Below the pieces are notes generated by a model. It did not search any database. It was given only the letters and a program-made list of their open reading frames with translations, and had not been told where the DNA came from. A program made the translations under genes and the position numbers. Positions 43,346-51,584 of a DNA stretch of 64,000 nucleotides are shown here, one piece after another. Source of the stretch: JAFDCJ01 sp049669725 (lineage in GTDB: Bacteria; Desulfobacterota; Desulfobacteria; Desulfobacterales; JAFDCJ01); the NCBI GenBank assembly GCA_049669725.1, contig JBATKU010000735.1, positions 18,308 through 82,307 on the forward strand, read 5' to 3'. Each line of letters starts with the position of its first letter. The stretch's first letter is position 1.

Positions 43346-44725
43346 TCAGTGGCCCATTGGTTCAAAAATTGCTGTAAAATGCCTTAACGTCGGCTGTTCC
43401 TGCACAATGCGCATGCCCTTGATATGGTTTCTTTGCTCAAACACACTCGCGACACATTCCACCACATAGTCGATGTGGCTCTTGGTATAAACTCTTCGAG
43501 GGATGGCCAGGCGCACCATTTCCAACTGGGCGGGTTCGAATTTGCCGTTGGTAGCATTCGTTCTGCCGAACATCACACTGCCGATTTCACAGGAACGAAT
43601 GCCACCGCCTAAATAAAGCTCGCAGGCCAGGGCCTGCCCCGGGAATTCATGGGCCGGTATGTGGGGCAGAAATGCCGCAGCGTCAATATAGATGGCATGG
43701 CCCCCCGGTGGTTGAAAAATCGGCACGCCCAGTTCCGTCAAATGCTCACCCAGATAGGCGATGGATCGAATGCGGTATTTCAGGTAGTCTTCCTGGAGAA
43801 CTTCATCCAGCCCCAGGGCAAAGGCTTGCAGGTCATGACCGGCCATACCGCCGTAAGTGGAAAATCCCTCGGTCACCACCAGGATGTTGCGCGCCTTCTG
43901 GGCCAGTTCATCGTCGTTGACCGCCAGAAATCCGCCCATGTTCACCAATCCGTCCTTCTTGCCGCTCATGGTGCAGCCGTCGGCGAAGGAAAACATCTCC
44001 CGGGCAATCTGCTCAACGGATTTATTTTCATATCCGGGTTCGCGCAGTTTAATGAAGTAGGCATTTTCGGCAAAGCGGCAGGCATCCAGGAAAAAGGGAA
44101 TGGCATAGCTTTTAGCCAATTCGGCTGTCCGGCGGATATTTTCCATACTAACCGGCTGTCCGGCATTGGAATTGTTGGTAGCTGTCAGCATAACCAGCGG
44201 GATTCGCTTCGGACCGAATTTTTCGAGGAGTGCTTTTAAGGCTTCCAGGTCCATATTGCCCTTGAAGTTTGCTTTAAGCGAAGGAACCATCGCTTCGGGC
44301 GGCACCAGGTCAACGGCCTCAGCACCGGTTAATTCGATGTTGGCCCGGGTGGTGTCAAAATGAGTGTTATTGGGAATAATTTTGCCTTCTCCGCCCATGA
44401 TATAGAAGAGAATCTTTTCAGCCGCGCGGCCCTGGTGGGTAGGAATGATGTGCCGAAATCCGGTAAGATCATTTACTTTTTTCTCCAGCTGATAAAAACT
44501 CCTGGATCCGGCATAGGCTTCATCGCCTTCGATCATACCGCCCCACTGCCGGGCGCTCATGGCAGTGGTGCCGCTGTCGGTCAATAGATCGATCAATACA
44601 TCCTCGGCCCGGATGCTGAATAGATTGTAACCGGCTTTGTTCAGAATCGCTTTCCGTTCTTTGCGGGTGGTAAAACGCAGAGGTTCGACGCTTTTGATTT
44701 TAAAAGGCTCGATGATGGTTTTCAT
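43346..44725 (-). CDS. tnaA: Tryptophanase / beta-eliminating lyase family
   Basis: The 459-residue fold-type I PLP enzyme has the PLP lysine in TMSGKKDGL and all landmark blocks of tryptophanase and tyrosine phenol-lyase (YNLFSIRAEDVLIDLLTDSG, IPTHQGRAAEKI, GGMAGHDLQAFALG). The two activities are hard to separate; the segment IRSCEIGSVMFG has the Ile found in E. coli TnaA where phenol-lyases have Arg (SMERG), which favours tryptophan, while MAGHD resembles the phenol-lyase MAGRD. It would yield indole (or phenol), pyruvate and ammonia. A 52-codon ORF and a good promoter lie directly upstream. Confidence 0.82.
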   Translation of the reverse strand: MKTIIEPFKIKSVEPLRFTTRKERKAILNKAGYNLFSIRAEDVLIDLLTDSGTTAMSARQWGGMIEGDEAYAGSRSFYQLEKKVNDLTGFRHIIPTHQGRAAEKILFYIMGGEGKIIPNNTHFDTTRANIELTGAEAVDLVPPEAMVPSLKANFKGNMDLEALKALLEKFGPKRIPLVMLTATNNSNAGQPVSMENIRRTAELAKSYAIPFFLDACRFAENAYFIKLREPGYENKSVEQIAREMFSFADGCTMSGKKDGLVNMGGFLAVNDDELAQKARNILVVTEGFSTYGGMAGHDLQAFALGLDEVLQEDYLKYRIRSIAYLGEHLTELGVPIFQPPGGHAIYIDAAAFLPHIPAHEFPGQALACELYLGGGIRSCEIGSVMFGRTNATNGKFEPAQLEMVRLAIPRRVYTKSHIDYVVECVASVFEQRNHIKGMRIVQEQPTLRHFTAIFEPMGH

Positions 44726-44735
44726 TGGGGTCTCC

Positions 44736-44894
44736 TTATTCTGAAATTTGGGCCAGCCGGTCGGCGATATCGAACTGGAGCTCTGGTGGAAATTGGTTAG
44801 TCTCCTCCGCGGGAGTGACGGGATTGAGACAAGTCTGGCAGTAAAATACTGTTTTCAGCTGTATGTGGGTAACAACCGGGTGTTCAGACGTCAT
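44736..44894 (-). CDS. 52-residue small ORF just upstream of tnaA
   Basis: ATG at 44894 opens a 52-codon frame whose TAA lies 10 bases before the tnaA start. The product is hydrophilic, begins MTSEHPVVTHIQLKTVFYCQ, has one CxxC (CQTC) and ends FDIADRLAQISE. It looks like a real small protein rather than noise. Unlike the TnaC leader of E. coli it has no Trp and is twice as long, so it is not an obvious attenuator, although coupling is possible. A promoter at 44933-44906 would start transcription about 5 bases before this ATG. Confidence 0.5.
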   Translation of the reverse strand: MTSEHPVVTHIQLKTVFYCQTCLNPVTPAEETNQFPPELQFDIADRLAQISE

Positions 44895-44905
44895 GAATCA
44901 ATCGT

Positions 44906-44933
44906 AGAATAAAACCGGGATCTTGCATGTCAA
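44906..44933 (-). promoter_or_regulatory. Promoter of the tnaA unit
   Basis: TTGACA (44933-44928) and TATTCT (44911-44906) are separated by 16 bases, a good sigma-70-type match. The predicted start lies just upstream of the 52-codon ORF, so that ORF would have almost no untranslated leader. Confidence 0.5.
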
Positions 44934-44984
44934 GTCAGGGAAAGATCGGGCAGGGGGCTGTGAGTAGTGGGATAGCAGATTGCC

Positions 44985-45764
44985 TCAGGCGGCGTTGCGC
45001 ATGCGTGCCCATTGACCGGCCAAAACCGGGTCGTTGGTAATGACACCATCTACATTTAGGTCTATCATCTGCTTATAATCTTCGAAAGTGTCCACATTGT
45101 AGGGAAACACCTTGAGGCCGGCGGCATGCAGCATGTCAACCTGGTGCGGGGTTACGATCCGTTGATCCGGATGCCAGGAGAATACTTTCAGGTGTTTGCA
45201 AATTTCAACGATGCGTTTGCTGGTAGGGGTCTTGGAAATCAGCGCGATTGCCGGTGGATCCTCCATTGAGGCGATCTGAACCAGGATGTCGATTTCAAAG
45301 CTGGAAATCAGAACTGAATCCTGCATATTCTTCTGTTTTACCAGTTTTACGATCTGTCTTTCGATGGCATCCGGCGGATGATGGTGTTCATAGGCATCGG
45401 CTTTAATTTCAATGTTCAGCCGGGCTTGACCATTTACAAGGTCCAGCACTTCGGACAATTCCGGCAAATGCTCACCCGCACACTTAGAATTAAACCAGCT
45501 GCCGGCATCCAGCTGTTGCAGCGCTTCCATTTTAACGTCATTAACTGCTCCCCGGCTGTTTGTGGTGCGTTCCAGGGTGGCATCATGAATAACGACCAGC
45601 TTGCGATCACGGCTGAACATCACATCGATTTCAATCATCGGAACTCCGGCTGTCAGAGCTGCCTGAACAGCCGCCAGCGTATTTTCCGGAAAATTTTGAC
45701 TGTACCCCCGGTGGGCAATAACCCAGGGGGGGTTGAAGTACTTGACTTTATGTATATTTAACAT
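44985..45764 (-). CDS. ugpQ: Cytosolic glycerophosphodiester phosphodiesterase
   Basis: The 259-residue TIM-barrel enzyme has the GDPD motifs HRGYSQNFPENTL (about residue 18), EIDVMFSRDRKLVVIHD and NIEIKADA, with all metal and catalytic residues. It lacks a signal peptide, so it acts in the cytosol like UgpQ, cleaving imported glycerophosphodiesters to glycerol-3-phosphate and an alcohol. The Ugp-type ABC importer and an exported paralog lie within 8 kb, supporting a shared pathway. Confidence 0.87.
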   Translation of the reverse strand: MLNIHKVKYFNPPWVIAHRGYSQNFPENTLAAVQAALTAGVPMIEIDVMFSRDRKLVVIHDATLERTTNSRGAVNDVKMEALQQLDAGSWFNSKCAGEHLPELSEVLDLVNGQARLNIEIKADAYEHHHPPDAIERQIVKLVKQKNMQDSVLISSFEIDILVQIASMEDPPAIALISKTPTSKRIVEICKHLKVFSWHPDQRIVTPHQVDMLHAAGLKVFPYNVDTFEDYKQMIDLNVDGVITNDPVLAGQWARMRNAA

Positions 45765-46376
45765 GATTGAGGGTACCTATGAATACCGTGATTTTAGTTC
45801 GTTGCGCCTATCTTTCTCTTGTTATCGTCCATTAGCCGAAAGGCTTTAGCGTCTATAATCCTTCAAGCGGTGCCCCAAAAATTAACCCCGATCGCATTGA
45901 CGGGGTGATAAGTTTAACCATCTGATTTTATTTAAAAAATTTTATAAACGGGTCAGTCTCCGGAGTGGGCACCAAAAAATCGGGTTATAACGCATCTGTC
46001 GTTTTGATGCCCGGTTTATAAAAATTCAACCTTATTAGAAGCCATCTCAAACATTTGAGATAGCTTCTAATTATTTAGCAGACCGTATATTAGTCATTCC
46101 GGCTTTAAAATCAACCGGAAAATTCATTTTTAACAAAATTTTCCTCATCGATCCAATGACCGCCCTCTATATCAAACAGGTCCAGGTTCTGGCGACGGCA
46201 CCACCATCGGGAAATAGACTATTTTTCAAAACGTCGTCCGCTGGGGAGAAGCACCATTTATATGGGGGCCAGGCCAACTTTGTATAAATATATTATAATA
46301 TTAGTATGTTAGAAACGTCTGGCCCCGTTGCTATGCTACCTCGCAAAAACTGCTTTGAAGAAACGCCAATGATAAT
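45765..46376. other. 612-base intergenic region with hairpin and possible gene scraps
   Basis: No intact gene is seen. A frame at 46111-46218 on the minus strand (SISRWWCRRQN… ending NEFSG) is protein-like but has no start and may be a scrap of a lost gene. GGGGCCAG near 46268 and CTGGCCCC near 46319 form an inverted pair around a very A/T-rich centre. A strong palindrome is listed separately. Confidence 0.4.
46034..46071. terminator. Strong palindrome, possible terminator
   Basis: ATTAGAAGC and its complement enclose a second perfect arm (ATCTCAAA/TTTGAGAT) with one mismatch between them and a 2-base loop. It could end the mscL transcript coming from the right, though no clean U-run follows. 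Confidence 0.5.
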
Positions 46377-46832
46377 TTAAGCTGCTTCCAGTTCAGATGT
46401 GCAGTGGCCGCAGCGGGTTGCCTTGATGGGAATTTCAGACAGACAGTGCGGGCACTCTTTGGTCGTTGGTTCCTCCGGCGCTGCCTCTTCCTCGCGTTTC
46501 ATTTTGTTAAGCCCTTTGATCATCATAAATACGGCGAAGGCCACAATCAGAAAGCTGATGATGGTATTGAAAAACAGACCGTAGTTGAGCGTGACGGCCC
46601 CGGCTTTCTGGGCGTCCGCCAGGGAGGCGAAGGCGTCGCCGGCGGCAGCACCCTTCAGAACCACAAATAAATTCGTAAAATCGACATTGCCCAGCAGCAA
46701 GCCGATGGGCGGCATGATAACATCGGCCACCAGTGACTTGACGATGGTGCCAAAAGCGGCACCGATAATAATTCCGACTGCCATGTCAACCACATTGCCC
46801 CGCATGGCAAATTCTTTAAATTCTTTAAACAT
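46377..46832 (-). CDS. mscL: Large-conductance mechanosensitive channel with C-terminal zinc ribbon
   Basis: The 151-residue channel has the MscL N-terminus (MFKEFKEFAMRGNVVDMAVGI), pore helix 1 with IIIGAAFGTIVKSLV and helix 2 with FLIVAFAVFMMIKGLNKM. Instead of ending in the usual charged helical bundle it continues with CPHCLSEIPIKATRCGHC, a two-CxxC zinc ribbon at about 128-145. MscL opens under membrane tension to release solutes. The ribbon could sense metal or partner proteins at the cytosolic gate. It lies between the GDPD and Ugp genes, perhaps reflecting osmolyte/phosphodiester exchange. Confidence 0.88.
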   Translation of the reverse strand: MFKEFKEFAMRGNVVDMAVGIIIGAAFGTIVKSLVADVIMPPIGLLLGNVDFTNLFVVLKGAAAGDAFASLADAQKAGAVTLNYGLFFNTIISFLIVAFAVFMMIKGLNKMKREEEAAPEEPTTKECPHCLSEIPIKATRCGHCTSELEAA

Positions 46833-46915
46833 GATTTGTTCTCCTTTCGTTGTTCTAACGCTTATTTACCCTTTTCAATCTTTAGCGCAAAATTAATATG
46901 TCAATGAGTGTGCCA

Positions 46916-47740
46916 TCACTTTTCCTTCATAAAACCGAATCCTTTCATAAAGCTCTTTTGCAACAAGAAAAAAACAATCAAAGGCGGAATAGCTGCTAAT
47001 AAGACTCCAGCCATAATGACACCCCAGTTATTCATTGCTTCAGTACTGATCAACATTTTTATACCGATCTGAACCACCTGCATATGGTCGCTGTTTACCA
47101 CAATGAGGGGCCAGAGATATTGATTCCAGATGTAAACAAATTCAATAACGGCGAATGCCCCGATGGTGTTTTTGGATAAGGGGATCAGGATCTGAAACAA
47201 AAATCGCATCGGACCGCATCCGTCAATTTTGGCTGCATCAGCCAGCTCATGCGGGATTGTCAAAAAATGTTGACGGAACAGGAAGGTTCCCGTGGCACTG
47301 GCCAGGAAGGGAACAATCAACCCCCAGTATGTGTCTACCCATTTGAGATCCGAGACAATTTCAAAAAGCGGAACTATCCGCACCGGAATCGGGAGCATTA
47401 ATGTGATGAGAATCAATAAGAACCAAAATCGCTTGCCCCAGAAATGAAAGTGGGAAAATGCAAATGCCGCCAACACGGAAATGATGAACTTGCCGACGCC
47501 AACCATGATGGCACAATATGCGCTATTAAACATCATACGTCCCAGGCTTACCTGGTTCCAGGCTTTCTGGTAATTGCTATAATGAGATCCTGGCAACAGC
47601 TTGGGTGGATAGCTAAAGACCTCTGTTGGGCTTTGGGTGCTGATAATAAATCCAAATATCAAAGGGGCGCCCACGATGAGAATGGACCCAAGCAATGCCA
47701 TATGAGTGAATACATGATATTTTCGAATTATTGTTCTCAT
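46916..47740 (-). CDS. ugpE: Glycerol-3-phosphate-type ABC importer, permease UgpE
   Basis: The 274-residue permease has six helices and the MalG/UgpE-type EAA loop (ELADAAKIDGCGPMRFLFQILIPL, about 178-200). With UgpA it forms the membrane pore of a sugar-phosphate/glycerophosphodiester importer. It is the third gene of ugpB-ugpA-ugpE and lies about 107 bases after ugpA. Assignment rests on the partners, since permeases of this superfamily resemble each other closely. Confidence 0.8.
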   Translation of the reverse strand: MRTIIRKYHVFTHMALLGSILIVGAPLIFGFIISTQSPTEVFSYPPKLLPGSHYSNYQKAWNQVSLGRMMFNSAYCAIMVGVGKFIISVLAAFAFSHFHFWGKRFWFLLILITLMLPIPVRIVPLFEIVSDLKWVDTYWGLIVPFLASATGTFLFRQHFLTIPHELADAAKIDGCGPMRFLFQILIPLSKNTIGAFAVIEFVYIWNQYLWPLIVVNSDHMQVVQIGIKMLISTEAMNNWGVIMAGVLLAAIPPLIVFFLLQKSFMKGFGFMKEK

Positions 47741-47847
47741 CCTGGAATCATCCGATCACTCTTGGAGCGTATAAGCTGTTCCGGTCTTCGCGATAACCTT
47801 GCCATATTTTAGGTGATAAGCATACTGTCACCAGTTCTTTAATTCCC

Positions 47848-48735
47848 CTATTGATAATGAACTCCTCTGCCCGAGGTTCCAAACTGCAGCATCGTCAGCA
47901 CGACTACGAGGGCAAATAAAATTATCGATTCGGCGGCTGCCAGTCCTGCGGTATGATTGATAAATGCTTCCTTATAGAGGTCGTAAATGAGTATATTGGT
48001 GGCGTTTGCAGGGCCGCCTTCGGTCATAACATGGATAAGACCAAACGAACCGAAATAAGAATAGATCAAGTTCATAATAAGAAGGAAAAACGTCATGGGC
48101 GACAGCAGGGGGAAGGTTATTCTCCAGAATACTTGAAACCGGTTGGCGCCATCGATTCCAGCTGCTTCCCGAATATCTTTAGGGACGTTTTGCAGACCGG
48201 CTAGAAAAAAGACAATATTGTATCCGATATTTTTCCAGGTGGCTGCGGCTGTGACAACAACCATCGCCAGAGAACCGGTTGTTAGCCATTTGGGTTTAAT
48301 ATCGAAAAGAATTGAAAAAAAATAGTTCAAATATCCGGAAGATGAGTCAAATAGAAAAACCCAGAGAGCTCCGGCTATTGCGGGGGAGAGGGCGTAAGGC
48401 CAGATAAGGGCGGTTCTGTAAAAATTAATTCCTCGAATTTTGCGGTTGATGAGTACAGCCAATCCCAGGGAAATGGCCAGCCCGAATATAACCACCGCAA
48501 CAGAGAAAATGAAACTGATTTTAAAGCTTTGCAGGTAATCCGCCGACGTAAATAATTCTATGAAGTTGTCAAATTTTATGAAAATTTTCCTAATGCCGAA
48601 GGGGCCCAATCGATAAAAACTTAATCGAAAAGTCTCATACGTTGGATAAAATAAAAAATAGCCGATGATAAAAATGGAAGGCGCCAGAAGGAAGTAGGGC
48701 AGGATTTTATTATTAAAGGGTGACTTTGGTACCAT
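47848..48735 (-). CDS. ugpA: Glycerol-3-phosphate-type ABC importer, permease UgpA
   Basis: The 295-residue permease has an N-terminal helix, a hydrophilic loop and six core helices with the EAA motif DIREAAGIDGANRFQVFWRITFPLL (about 190-215). It is the MalF/UgpA-type partner of the following permease. A stable stem-loop lies between it and ugpB, a position where many importer operons attenuate expression so that the binding protein is more abundant. Confidence 0.82.
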   Translation of the reverse strand: MVPKSPFNNKILPYFLLAPSIFIIGYFLFYPTYETFRLSFYRLGPFGIRKIFIKFDNFIELFTSADYLQSFKISFIFSVAVVIFGLAISLGLAVLINRKIRGINFYRTALIWPYALSPAIAGALWVFLFDSSSGYLNYFFSILFDIKPKWLTTGSLAMVVVTAAATWKNIGYNIVFFLAGLQNVPKDIREAAGIDGANRFQVFWRITFPLLSPMTFFLLIMNLIYSYFGSFGLIHVMTEGGPANATNILIYDLYKEAFINHTAGLAAAESIILFALVVVLTMLQFGTSGRGVHYQ

Positions 48736-48773
48736 TGTCGTCCTTCCGCTTTATTTCCAACGAAAAGCCGGGC

Positions 48774-48815
48774 GGTCGAAAGCCGGATGTAAAAAAGGCC
48801 TGCCGACTTTCGACC
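48774..48815 (-). promoter_or_regulatory. Intercistronic stem-loop between ugpB and ugpA
   Basis: In the mRNA, a 13-base stem (GGUCGAAAGUCGG with CCGGCUUUCGACC, one G-U pair) closes a 16-base loop containing a U-run. The stem can protect the 3' end of ugpB mRNA or partly terminate transcription before the permeases. Confidence 0.6.
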
Positions 48816-48864
48816 CTGTGACTTATAACTGCGGGTATTTAATTTATGGCTTAACGGAATGCCC

Positions 48865-50190
48865 CTATTTATACAAGGAATTGTAATTCTCCAATTCTTT
48901 GTTGGTCTTTTGCGCGGCTTCTTTCAGGGCGGCTTCCGGTGTCGCCTTCCCTTCATAAACTTTTTCTATCGCTGATTGGACGGCATCTCTGAGCTGGGGG
49001 AAAACCCCGATTAAAGCCCCTTGTGTGGCCAGTGATGTTTTCGTTTGCAGCAATTGATCAAACGCCACTTTGTAGTTGGGAAATTGTTGGAACCAGCCTT
49101 CTTGCTCCAGCAATTTCATAGCGCTTTTGCGAATGGGAAAATATCCGGTTCCTTTATGCCAGTTAACCTGTTGTTTGGGCATACTGATCCATTTGAGAAA
49201 TTCCCAGGCAGCTTCTAGTTCTTCTCGTGGATGGTCTTTGGTCATCCAGAGGGTGCCGCCACCGATGGCCAGTCCTTGACGAGGGACTGCATCCGGCCTT
49301 GGCAAAAACCCGGTCCCCAACTCCCATCCTTTGGTGTTGAAGGCGTCGGTCATTTGGGTCACATCCGAGGTCGACGAAATCATCATGGCCGCCTGTCCGC
49401 TGATAAAGGCCTTGCGGTGGTTGCTCCATCCCCTGCCGGCATTCAGGTAGATCTTGTCCTTTTCCAGACCGGTCCACCACTTGACGATACTGACACCTGC
49501 TGGTCCATCAAAGAGGACTTTTGTCGCACGGCCTTCCCGGCCATTGCCATGATCCACCAGCAAGGCATTCTGGACGGCATGCCACTCCTCAAAGTACCAG
49601 CTGTGTAAATTCCAGGTGATCCCCGCCTCGGCAGCCCCGCTGTCCATAATTTTCTTGCCCATTTTTCGAACTTGACTCCAGGTGTCGGGCGGTCTATTGG
49701 GATCCAGGCCGGCTTTTTTGAAAAGCGTTTTGTTGTAAAACAGAATCGGCGTCGAAGAATTGAAGGGCATCGAATAAAGTTTTCCGTCAACGGTGTAGTA
49801 AGACATCACCGCATCCACATAATCTCCCCAATCGACCTCCCCGGGCTTAGCCAGATCACCGATAGGCATAATCATGCCGGCGTCGATCATTCCACGGGTT
49901 CCGACTTCATACAGTTGAAAAATATGCGGCCCACTGCCGGCTTTAACCGCCGAGATGGTTTTATTCAAGGTTTCATTGTAGCTCCCTATGTATTGGGCTT
50001 CCACTGTGATGCCGGGGTGTGATTGGTTAAAATCCGCGGCCATGCCCTTGAGCAAATCAATTCGCTTGCCTGACATGGCATGCCAAAATTTAACTTTTAC
50101 TTCAGCATTGACTGAGTTAACCGCTAAGGAAAGAAACAACAAGAGGATAAAAAGAACGATTGGGTACCGAAGATGTGATTTGCTAAACAT
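48865..50190 (-). CDS. ugpB: Glycerophosphodiester/glycerol-3-phosphate binding protein UgpB
   Basis: The 441-residue periplasmic binding protein has a signal peptide (about 1-30) and the UgpB landmarks KFWHAMSGKRIDLLKGMAADF at the mature start, NSSTPILFYNK and GYFPIRKSAM. UgpB binds glycerol-3-phosphate and glycerophosphocholine. I chose ATG 50190, directly behind AAAGGAGG, over an in-frame start at 50232. The divergent gene is its ATPase, and two GDPDs flank the system. Confidence 0.87.
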   Translation of the reverse strand: MFSKSHLRYPIVLFILLLFLSLAVNSVNAEVKVKFWHAMSGKRIDLLKGMAADFNQSHPGITVEAQYIGSYNETLNKTISAVKAGSGPHIFQLYEVGTRGMIDAGMIMPIGDLAKPGEVDWGDYVDAVMSYYTVDGKLYSMPFNSSTPILFYNKTLFKKAGLDPNRPPDTWSQVRKMGKKIMDSGAAEAGITWNLHSWYFEEWHAVQNALLVDHGNGREGRATKVLFDGPAGVSIVKWWTGLEKDKIYLNAGRGWSNHRKAFISGQAAMMISSTSDVTQMTDAFNTKGWELGTGFLPRPDAVPRQGLAIGGGTLWMTKDHPREELEAAWEFLKWISMPKQQVNWHKGTGYFPIRKSAMKLLEQEGWFQQFPNYKVAFDQLLQTKTSLATQGALIGVFPQLRDAVQSAIEKVYEGKATPEAALKEAAQKTNKELENYNSLYK

Positions 50191-50473
50191 ATCGACCTCC
50201 TTTGTATTGATGGTTAATAAACCAAAACACAACAGTCGCCAGGTAAAGCAGTTTGAGGTAAGATTTTCCTCAAACCATCCCTTTTTCAGTAACTTGAATT
50301 ATCCTTAGAAATTCTTGCTGTCAAGAACAAAGATATTGTTAATTCACTAATTTCAACCCAGCGACCCGCTTAGGCATTGACTCGCAGGACAGAATCCTCT
50401 ATGTTTCTTTCCGTCGAAACAGACACTTTATCAGTACCGCTCAACCGATTTGGAACTCTGAAAGGAGTTATCT

Positions 50474-51577
50474 ATGGCCAATGTAATATTGCGAAATGTT
50501 ACCAAGCGATTTGATGCAGTTGTGGCCGTCGACAATATCAACCTTGAGGTTGCCGATCAGGAATTTTTGGTTCTCGTGGGGCCTTCGGGCTGCGGCAAAA
50601 CAACAACCCTGAGGATGGTCGCAGGGTTGGAGGAGATCACGGAAGGTGAGATTTTTATCGGTGATCAACTGGTCAATAATTTGGAACCAAAGGATCGCAA
50701 TATCGCGATGGTATTTCAGAGTTATGCGCTTTATCCCCACATGAAAGTATTCGATAATATGGCTTTTGGGCTGAAGATTCGCAAATTTTCCAAAGAAGAA
50801 AGAGAGGTCCGGGTCAGAAAAGCAGCCGATATTTTGGGGATTGGAGATTTGCTGCAACGGAAACCCAAACAGCTATCAGGCGGACAAAGACAGCGCGTAG
50901 CCCTGGGTCGGGCTATTGTGAGGGATCCTAAGGTGTTCCTTTTCGATGAACCCTTGAGCAATTTGGATGCAAAACTTCGGGTTCAGATGCGAACGGAATT
51001 GAAAAAACTGCACGAACGCCTTCAGGCGACCGCCATTTATGTTACCCACGATCAAGTTGAAGCCATGACAATGGGCAACCGTATTGTCGTCATGAAAGAC
51101 GGCATCGTCCAGCAGGTTGGGAGGCCGCTGGAAATCTACAAAAACCCCTCTAATAGTTTTGTGGCCGGATTTATCGGCAGTCCGGCAATGAATTTTTTAC
51201 CATGCCATCTTTTCGAAGAGCATTCGTGTCTGTATATTGATACGGGAGACTTCAAAATCCCTCTCCCCGATTCCATGGCTGAAAAATTAAGACCCTTGCG
51301 AGAAACAGAATTCATTTTTGGTATCCGACCGGAGGACTTTCGGGAAAAAGGCCATGGCCAAGGGTTAGCCACAGAGGAGATAGCCATAAAGGCAAATGTA
51401 ATCGTTATTGAGCCCATAGGGAAAGAGATCAGTCTCGATCTGAATACGGGTACGCACAGTTTGACGGCGGTCCTGAATGCAGATGCCGCGGTAACGCTTC
51501 ATGAAGACATCGAATTGGCCCTGAATCTGGACAAAATACATCTCTTCAAAAAGGAAGGAGGCGAAGCGGTCTTTTGA
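50474..51577 (+). CDS. ugpC: Importer ATPase UgpC/MalK type
   Basis: The 367-residue protein has Walker A GPSGCGKTT (about 37-45), Q-loop VFQSYALYPHM, signature LSGGQRQRVALG, Walker B FLFDEPLSNLD and the H-loop ATAIYVTHD, followed by the C-terminal MalK/UgpC OB-fold regulatory region. It powers the UgpABE complex encoded divergently. The GDPD lipoprotein gene starts 7 bases after its stop and is co-transcribed. Confidence 0.87.
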   Translation: MANVILRNVTKRFDAVVAVDNINLEVADQEFLVLVGPSGCGKTTTLRMVAGLEEITEGEIFIGDQLVNNLEPKDRNIAMVFQSYALYPHMKVFDNMAFGLKIRKFSKEEREVRVRKAADILGIGDLLQRKPKQLSGGQRQRVALGRAIVRDPKVFLFDEPLSNLDAKLRVQMRTELKKLHERLQATAIYVTHDQVEAMTMGNRIVVMKDGIVQQVGRPLEIYKNPSNSFVAGFIGSPAMNFLPCHLFEEHSCLYIDTGDFKIPLPDSMAEKLRPLRETEFIFGIRPEDFREKGHGQGLATEEIAIKANVIVIEPIGKEISLDLNTGTHSLTAVLNADAAVTLHEDIELALNLDKIHLFKKEGGEAVF

Positions 51578-51584
51578 AATAGGT

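Noticed and set aside
43649..44239. 196-codon plus-strand frame opposite tryptophanase
   Set aside because: Antisense shadow of a well-conserved enzyme.
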